This document shows, piece by piece, positions 60,609 to 64,000 of a DNA stretch of 64,000 nucleotides; the stretch's first letter is position 1, and each line of letters starts with the position of its first letter. Position numbers and translations under genes: made by a program. The notes under the pieces were generated by a model, which was not told the origin of the DNA, searched no databases, and saw only the letters and a program-made list of their open reading frames with translations. Origin of the DNA: Winogradskyella sp. (GTDB lineage: Bacteria > Bacteroidota > Bacteroidia > Flavobacteriales > Flavobacteriaceae); contig NZ_JABSSU010000006.1 of the NCBI RefSeq assembly GCF_013213835.1, positions 124,001-188,000 on the forward strand, read 5' to 3'.

Positions 60609-63600
60609 ATGAAACACTTTTCATTAGTTGTTCTGGGTCTATTACTCAGTTTCAATATAGTAACCCATGCCCAAAAAAAATCAAAGAAACAAAAAGACGA
60701 AAAAACATCATTAGAAACCGTTAATGTATCAGGTTTAAAATGGAGAAATGTAGGTCCGGCATTAACCTCAGGAAGAATTTCTGATTTTGAATTCAATCCA
60801 AACAATCCTTTCGAATATTACGTAGCCACATCTTCTGGTGGCGTTTGGAAAACTGTAAATTCTGGTGTGACTTATGAGCCAATTTTCGATAGCCAAGGCT
60901 CGTATTCCATTGGCTGTGTCACTATGGATCCAAACAATTCAAATGTGATTTGGGTCGGTACAGGTGAAAATAACAACCAACGTTCGGTAGCTTACGGAGA
61001 CGGTTTGTACAAATCTTTAGATGGTGGCAAATCTTGGGAACATGTAGGATTGAAGAATTCTGAACACATCGGTAAAATTATTGTGCATCCAGAGAATTCA
61101 GATGTTGTGTATGTCGCTGCTATTGGACCATTATGGAGTAAAGGTGGCGATAGAGGTTTGTATAAAACCGAAGATGGCGGTAAAACATGGAATTCAATCA
61201 TTGAGGTCGACGAACATACTGGTGTTAATGATGTTGTAATGGATCCTAGAAATCCTGATGTGCTTTATGCATCTACCTTTCAAAGACGTCGCCATGTGTA
61301 CACCTATGTTGGTGGTGGACCAGGTTCTGCCATGCACAAAAGTGTTGATGGAGGAAAAACATGGATAAGAATCAATAAAGGCTTACCATCTGAAGAATTG
61401 GGTAGAATTGGTTTAGCTATTTCTCCTGCAAATCCTGAAATTATTTATGCCATAGTGGAAGCGGCAAATGGTAAAAGTGGCTTTTTTGCGTCTACGAATA
61501 GAGGAGCCAGCTGGGAAAAACGTAGTGGCCATGTCACAAGTGGAAATTATTACCAAGAAATTATTGCAGATCCTGTAGACGAGCACACTGTATACTCTAT
61601 GGGTACATGGATGTCAGTAACGCACGATGGCGGAAGAAATTTTAAGAAAGTTGGAGAAGATACTAAGCATGTAGATAATCATTGTATGTGGATTAATCCT
61701 CATAACAACAACCATTGGGTTGTAGGTTGTGATGGTGGAATTTATGAAACTTATGATGCTGCTAAAACATGGGACTTCAAAAAGAATTTACCAGTAACAC
61801 AGTTTTATAAAGTAGCTGTTGATAATGATTATCCGTTCTATAATATTTATGGTGGTACACAAGACAACTTTAGTTTAGGTGGACCATCACGTGTATTAAC
61901 CAATCATGGTATTCGTAATTCAGAATGGTTTATTACAAATGGTGGAGATGGTTTTGAATCTCAAATAGATCCTTACAATCCAAATATCGTTTATGCACAA
62001 TCTCAGTATGGTGGATTGGTACGTTTCGATAAGAAAAGTGGTGAATCTGTTGGTATTAAGCCAGTAGCAAGAAAAGGTGAAAATGCCTATCGTTTTAATT
62101 GGGATGCACCATTGGTTGTAAGCAGACATGTAGCGGGACGTTTATACTTTTCAGCTGAAAAAGTATTTCGATCAGATGATTATGGGAACAGTTGGGAAGT
62201 TATTAGCGAAGATTTGTCGCAGCAAATAGACAGAAATACACTGAAAGTATATGATCGTGTTGTTAGTATTGATGCAGTAATGAAAAATGGCTCAACGTCT
62301 TTATATGGAAGTATTGTTGCCTTTTCAGAATCCCCAATCAATAAAAACCTATTAGCTGCTGGTACGGATGATGGATTACTTCATGTATCTGAAAATGGTG
62401 GCGAGACTTGGAGAAAAATTTCCAGTATTGATGGTGTACCAAATCAATCGTATGTCAATAGTGTATTCTTATCCAAGCATGATGAGAATGTAATGTATGT
62501 AGCTTATAATCATCACAAATATGGTGATTTTAAACCGTATATCTTTAAATCTTCAGATAAAGGCATTAGCTGGACATCTATCGCGTCTAACTTACCAGAA
62601 CGCGGATCTGTTTATGCTATAGAAGAAGATCATGTAGATGCTGATCTTATTTTTGTAGGTACTGAATTTGGTGTGTTCTTTTCACCAAATAAAGGGGATA
62701 ACTGGAAACAACTTAAAATCGGTTTGCCAACAATTGCAGTTAGAGATATTGCCATTCAAGAGCGCGAGAATGACCTAGTCTTAGGAACTTTTGGTCGTGG
62801 ATTTTATGTGATGGATGATTATTCTGTATTGCGCCAAGTAGAAAATGAAGCGCCTAAAGAAGAAGCTAAAATCTTCCCAGTTCGCACTGCATTGATGTGG
62901 GAGCAGAGTAGTCCATTAGGTTTACCTGGGAAATCCTTCCAAGGTGATAACTTCTACACTGCAGAGAATCTTGGTCCTGAAGCTGTTATAACTTACTATT
63001 ATGACAAAGAATTCAAGTCGTTAAAAGACCAAAGACAAAAGGATGATAAGGCGTTAATAAAGGATAAAAAAGATGCACCATATCCAAGTTATGATGATTT
63101 GAAAGCAGAAGCTGAAGAATCTAAAGATGAGCTGGTGTTTACCATAAAAGATGCTTCAGGTAAAGTGGTGAAAAAGGAATTTAAGGCAGCTAAAAAAGGT
63201 GTGCAACGTTTCCATTGGAATTTAAGATATACAACCCAAAATCCTATCAATTTTAATAAGCCATCATTTTATAATCCATTTGGTGGTGTTGATGAAGGGA
63301 CTTTAGTAAATCCAGGAACTTATACGGTTGAAATGGGATTACTAAAAAATGGTAATGTTACGGTATTGACATCACCTGTATCATTTCAAGTCAAAGCACT
63401 GAATAATACAGAAATGCCAGCTGAAAACCGAGCAGAAAAAGTAGAATTCCAGAAAGCAGTAGCTAAACTACAAGCAGATTTAGGAATCGCACAGCGCTTA
63501 ATGTCAGAATCTCGAAACAAGTTAAAGTACATGAAGGCAGCTATTAAGCGTGCAGAACAACCTTTGGGTAACCTTTCAGCAACAGTAATGGCGATTGAAA

Positions 63601-63899
63601 AAGAATTAGATCAGGTTCAGTTAGCGATGTATGGTGATCCTATCAAGCGTCGTCTAGATATAGATCAACCGCCATCACCTTCAAGTCGTTTAGGATCTAT
63701 CGGTTGGCAACAGAAATACTCTACAGCTTCACCTACACAAACACATCGAGATAGCTACACTATTGCTAAAGATGAGATTTTAGTGATTAAGTCAACTTTA
63801 GAGCGTGTGTTCAATGAAGATATTAAGGCTTTAGAGAAGCAACTGATTAACGCAGGTGCGCCTTATACACCAGGACGAGGTTATGAAAATAATGATTAA
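60609..63899 (+). CDS. VPS10/sortilin-like BNR-repeat secreted protein
   Basis: A 1096-residue secreted protein with a signal peptide (about 1-21). The body (40-750) is a multi-bladed propeller with many Asp-box/BNR motifs (SLDGGKSWEHV, TEDGGKTWNSI, SVDGGKTWIRI, ENGGETWRKI). The tail (about 790-1096) contains an Ig-like domain and coiled helices. Often called VPS10-domain or WD40-like glycosyl hydrolase in Bacteroidota, but no sialidase catalytic set is visible. Role unknown; possibly peptide- or glycan-binding. The next gene starts 13 bases downstream. Confidence 0.85.
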   Translation: MKHFSLVVLGLLLSFNIVTHAQKKSKKQKDEKTSLETVNVSGLKWRNVGPALTSGRISDFEFNPNNPFEYYVATSSGGVWKTVNSGVTYEPIFDSQGSYSIGCVTMDPNNSNVIWVGTGENNNQRSVAYGDGLYKSLDGGKSWEHVGLKNSEHIGKIIVHPENSDVVYVAAIGPLWSKGGDRGLYKTEDGGKTWNSIIEVDEHTGVNDVVMDPRNPDVLYASTFQRRRHVYTYVGGGPGSAMHKSVDGGKTWIRINKGLPSEELGRIGLAISPANPEIIYAIVEAANGKSGFFASTNRGASWEKRSGHVTSGNYYQEIIADPVDEHTVYSMGTWMSVTHDGGRNFKKVGEDTKHVDNHCMWINPHNNNHWVVGCDGGIYETYDAAKTWDFKKNLPVTQFYKVAVDNDYPFYNIYGGTQDNFSLGGPSRVLTNHGIRNSEWFITNGGDGFESQIDPYNPNIVYAQSQYGGLVRFDKKSGESVGIKPVARKGENAYRFNWDAPLVVSRHVAGRLYFSAEKVFRSDDYGNSWEVISEDLSQQIDRNTLKVYDRVVSIDAVMKNGSTSLYGSIVAFSESPINKNLLAAGTDDGLLHVSENGGETWRKISSIDGVPNQSYVNSVFLSKHDENVMYVAYNHHKYGDFKPYIFKSSDKGISWTSIASNLPERGSVYAIEEDHVDADLIFVGTEFGVFFSPNKGDNWKQLKIGLPTIAVRDIAIQERENDLVLGTFGRGFYVMDDYSVLRQVENEAPKEEAKIFPVRTALMWEQSSPLGLPGKSFQGDNFYTAENLGPEAVITYYYDKEFKSLKDQRQKDDKALIKDKKDAPYPSYDDLKAEAEESKDELVFTIKDASGKVVKKEFKAAKKGVQRFHWNLRYTTQNPINFNKPSFYNPFGGVDEGTLVNPGTYTVEMGLLKNGNVTVLTSPVSFQVKALNNTEMPAENRAEKVEFQKAVAKLQADLGIAQRLMSESRNKLKYMKAAIKRAEQPLGNLSATVMAIEKELDQVQLAMYGDPIKRRLDIDQPPSPSSRLGSIGWQQKYSTASPTQTHRDSYTIAKDEILVIKSTLERVFNEDIKALEKQLINAGAPYTPGRGYENND

Positions 63900-63912
63900 T
63901 TCAATTCTAGAT

Positions 63913-64000
63913 ATGAGAATACTAACAGTTTTATGTTTATTAGTAATGACTTCAAGTTTTGCACAAAAGAAAATTTTGCAAAACGAAGATAAAGGCAAAT
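63913..64000 (+). CDS. Start of a secreted protein, cut by the window end
   Basis: ATG at 63913 begins 29 visible codons: a signal peptide (RILTVLCLLVMTSSFAQ) followed by KKILQNEDKGK. It lies 13 bases after the BNR-repeat gene and is therefore in the same operon. The rest lies beyond the window. Confidence 0.6.
   Translation, partial: MRILTVLCLLVMTSSFAQKKILQNEDKGK

Noticed and set aside
1-64000. CRISPR array, rRNA, tRNA, insertion sequence
   Set aside because: No regularly spaced repeats, no recognisable RNA gene sequence and no transposase frame were seen on either strand.

Overview
The window reads as chromosomal DNA of a marine-type Flavobacteriaceae (Bacteroidota). It is AT-rich, promoters carry the Bacteroidota -7 box TAnnTTTG, and the gene content is typical: TonB-dependent receptor with a carboxypeptidase-like N-domain, many small lipoproteins, DUF6090, DUF6266, DUF4240, DUF4919 and LruC families, and a BNR/sortilin-like secreted protein. 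No rRNA, tRNA, CRISPR array or recognisable transposase is visible.

Layout. (1) 1-7440: part of an integrated element. A cut-off HTH protein, a VirE-N/BT4734-type primase-like protein and a PriCT-2/DUF3987 protein form the replication module. After it come an XRE regulator, a three-helix membrane protein, three translationally coupled mini-genes of 40-45 codons sharing a GRTT motif, a two-helix membrane/coiled-coil protein and a long prokaryotic Argonaute. The Argonaute keeps the MID guide-5'-end residues but lacks PIWI catalytic residues, and an in-frame TAA breaks its N-domain. This is the best candidate for an unusual defence system. (2) 7554-21256: a redox, quinone and aldehyde detoxification locus. 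A LysR regulator, a monooxygenase-like protein, an SDR, an FUSC exporter, two MdaB-type oxidoreductases, two aldehyde dehydrogenases, three CPxC redoxins, an HxlR regulator, a bestrophin, a PaaI thioesterase and a 2OG-Fe(II) oxygenase. Three operons start from promoters with the same operator at identical spacing, which defines a probable LysR regulon. An HxlR palindrome sits in front of a fourth operon. (3) 21257-24000: a small accessory patch with about 900 bases of palindrome-rich non-coding DNA, an orphan gene and a DUF6266 gene. (4) 24199-34437: a TolB-like/TPR/AraC regulator converges on a membrane class III nucleotide cyclase. Beyond them lie a serine hydrolase broken by one amber codon and two redox operons. 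The serine hydrolase promoter and the alcohol-dehydrogenase promoter share a second operator, again at identical spacing. (5) 34843-53119: a long minus-strand run with an esterase-TPR protein, a membrane LuxR regulator, another serine hydrolase, small lipoproteins, a TonB receptor, GH16 glucanase, an unusual lipoprotein-type peptide deformylase and several DUF genes. (6) 53365-64000: PEP carboxylase, a LruC pair, the zinc-related ZigA/DUF1826 pair with a palindrome upstream, a large BNR-repeat protein and the start of one more secreted protein.

Functionally, the middle of the window handles electrophiles: flavin reductases, redoxins, aldehyde dehydrogenases and exporters under LysR, HxlR and AraC-type control. 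The left end carries mobile defence cargo. All family assignments come from reading motifs; no database search was run.
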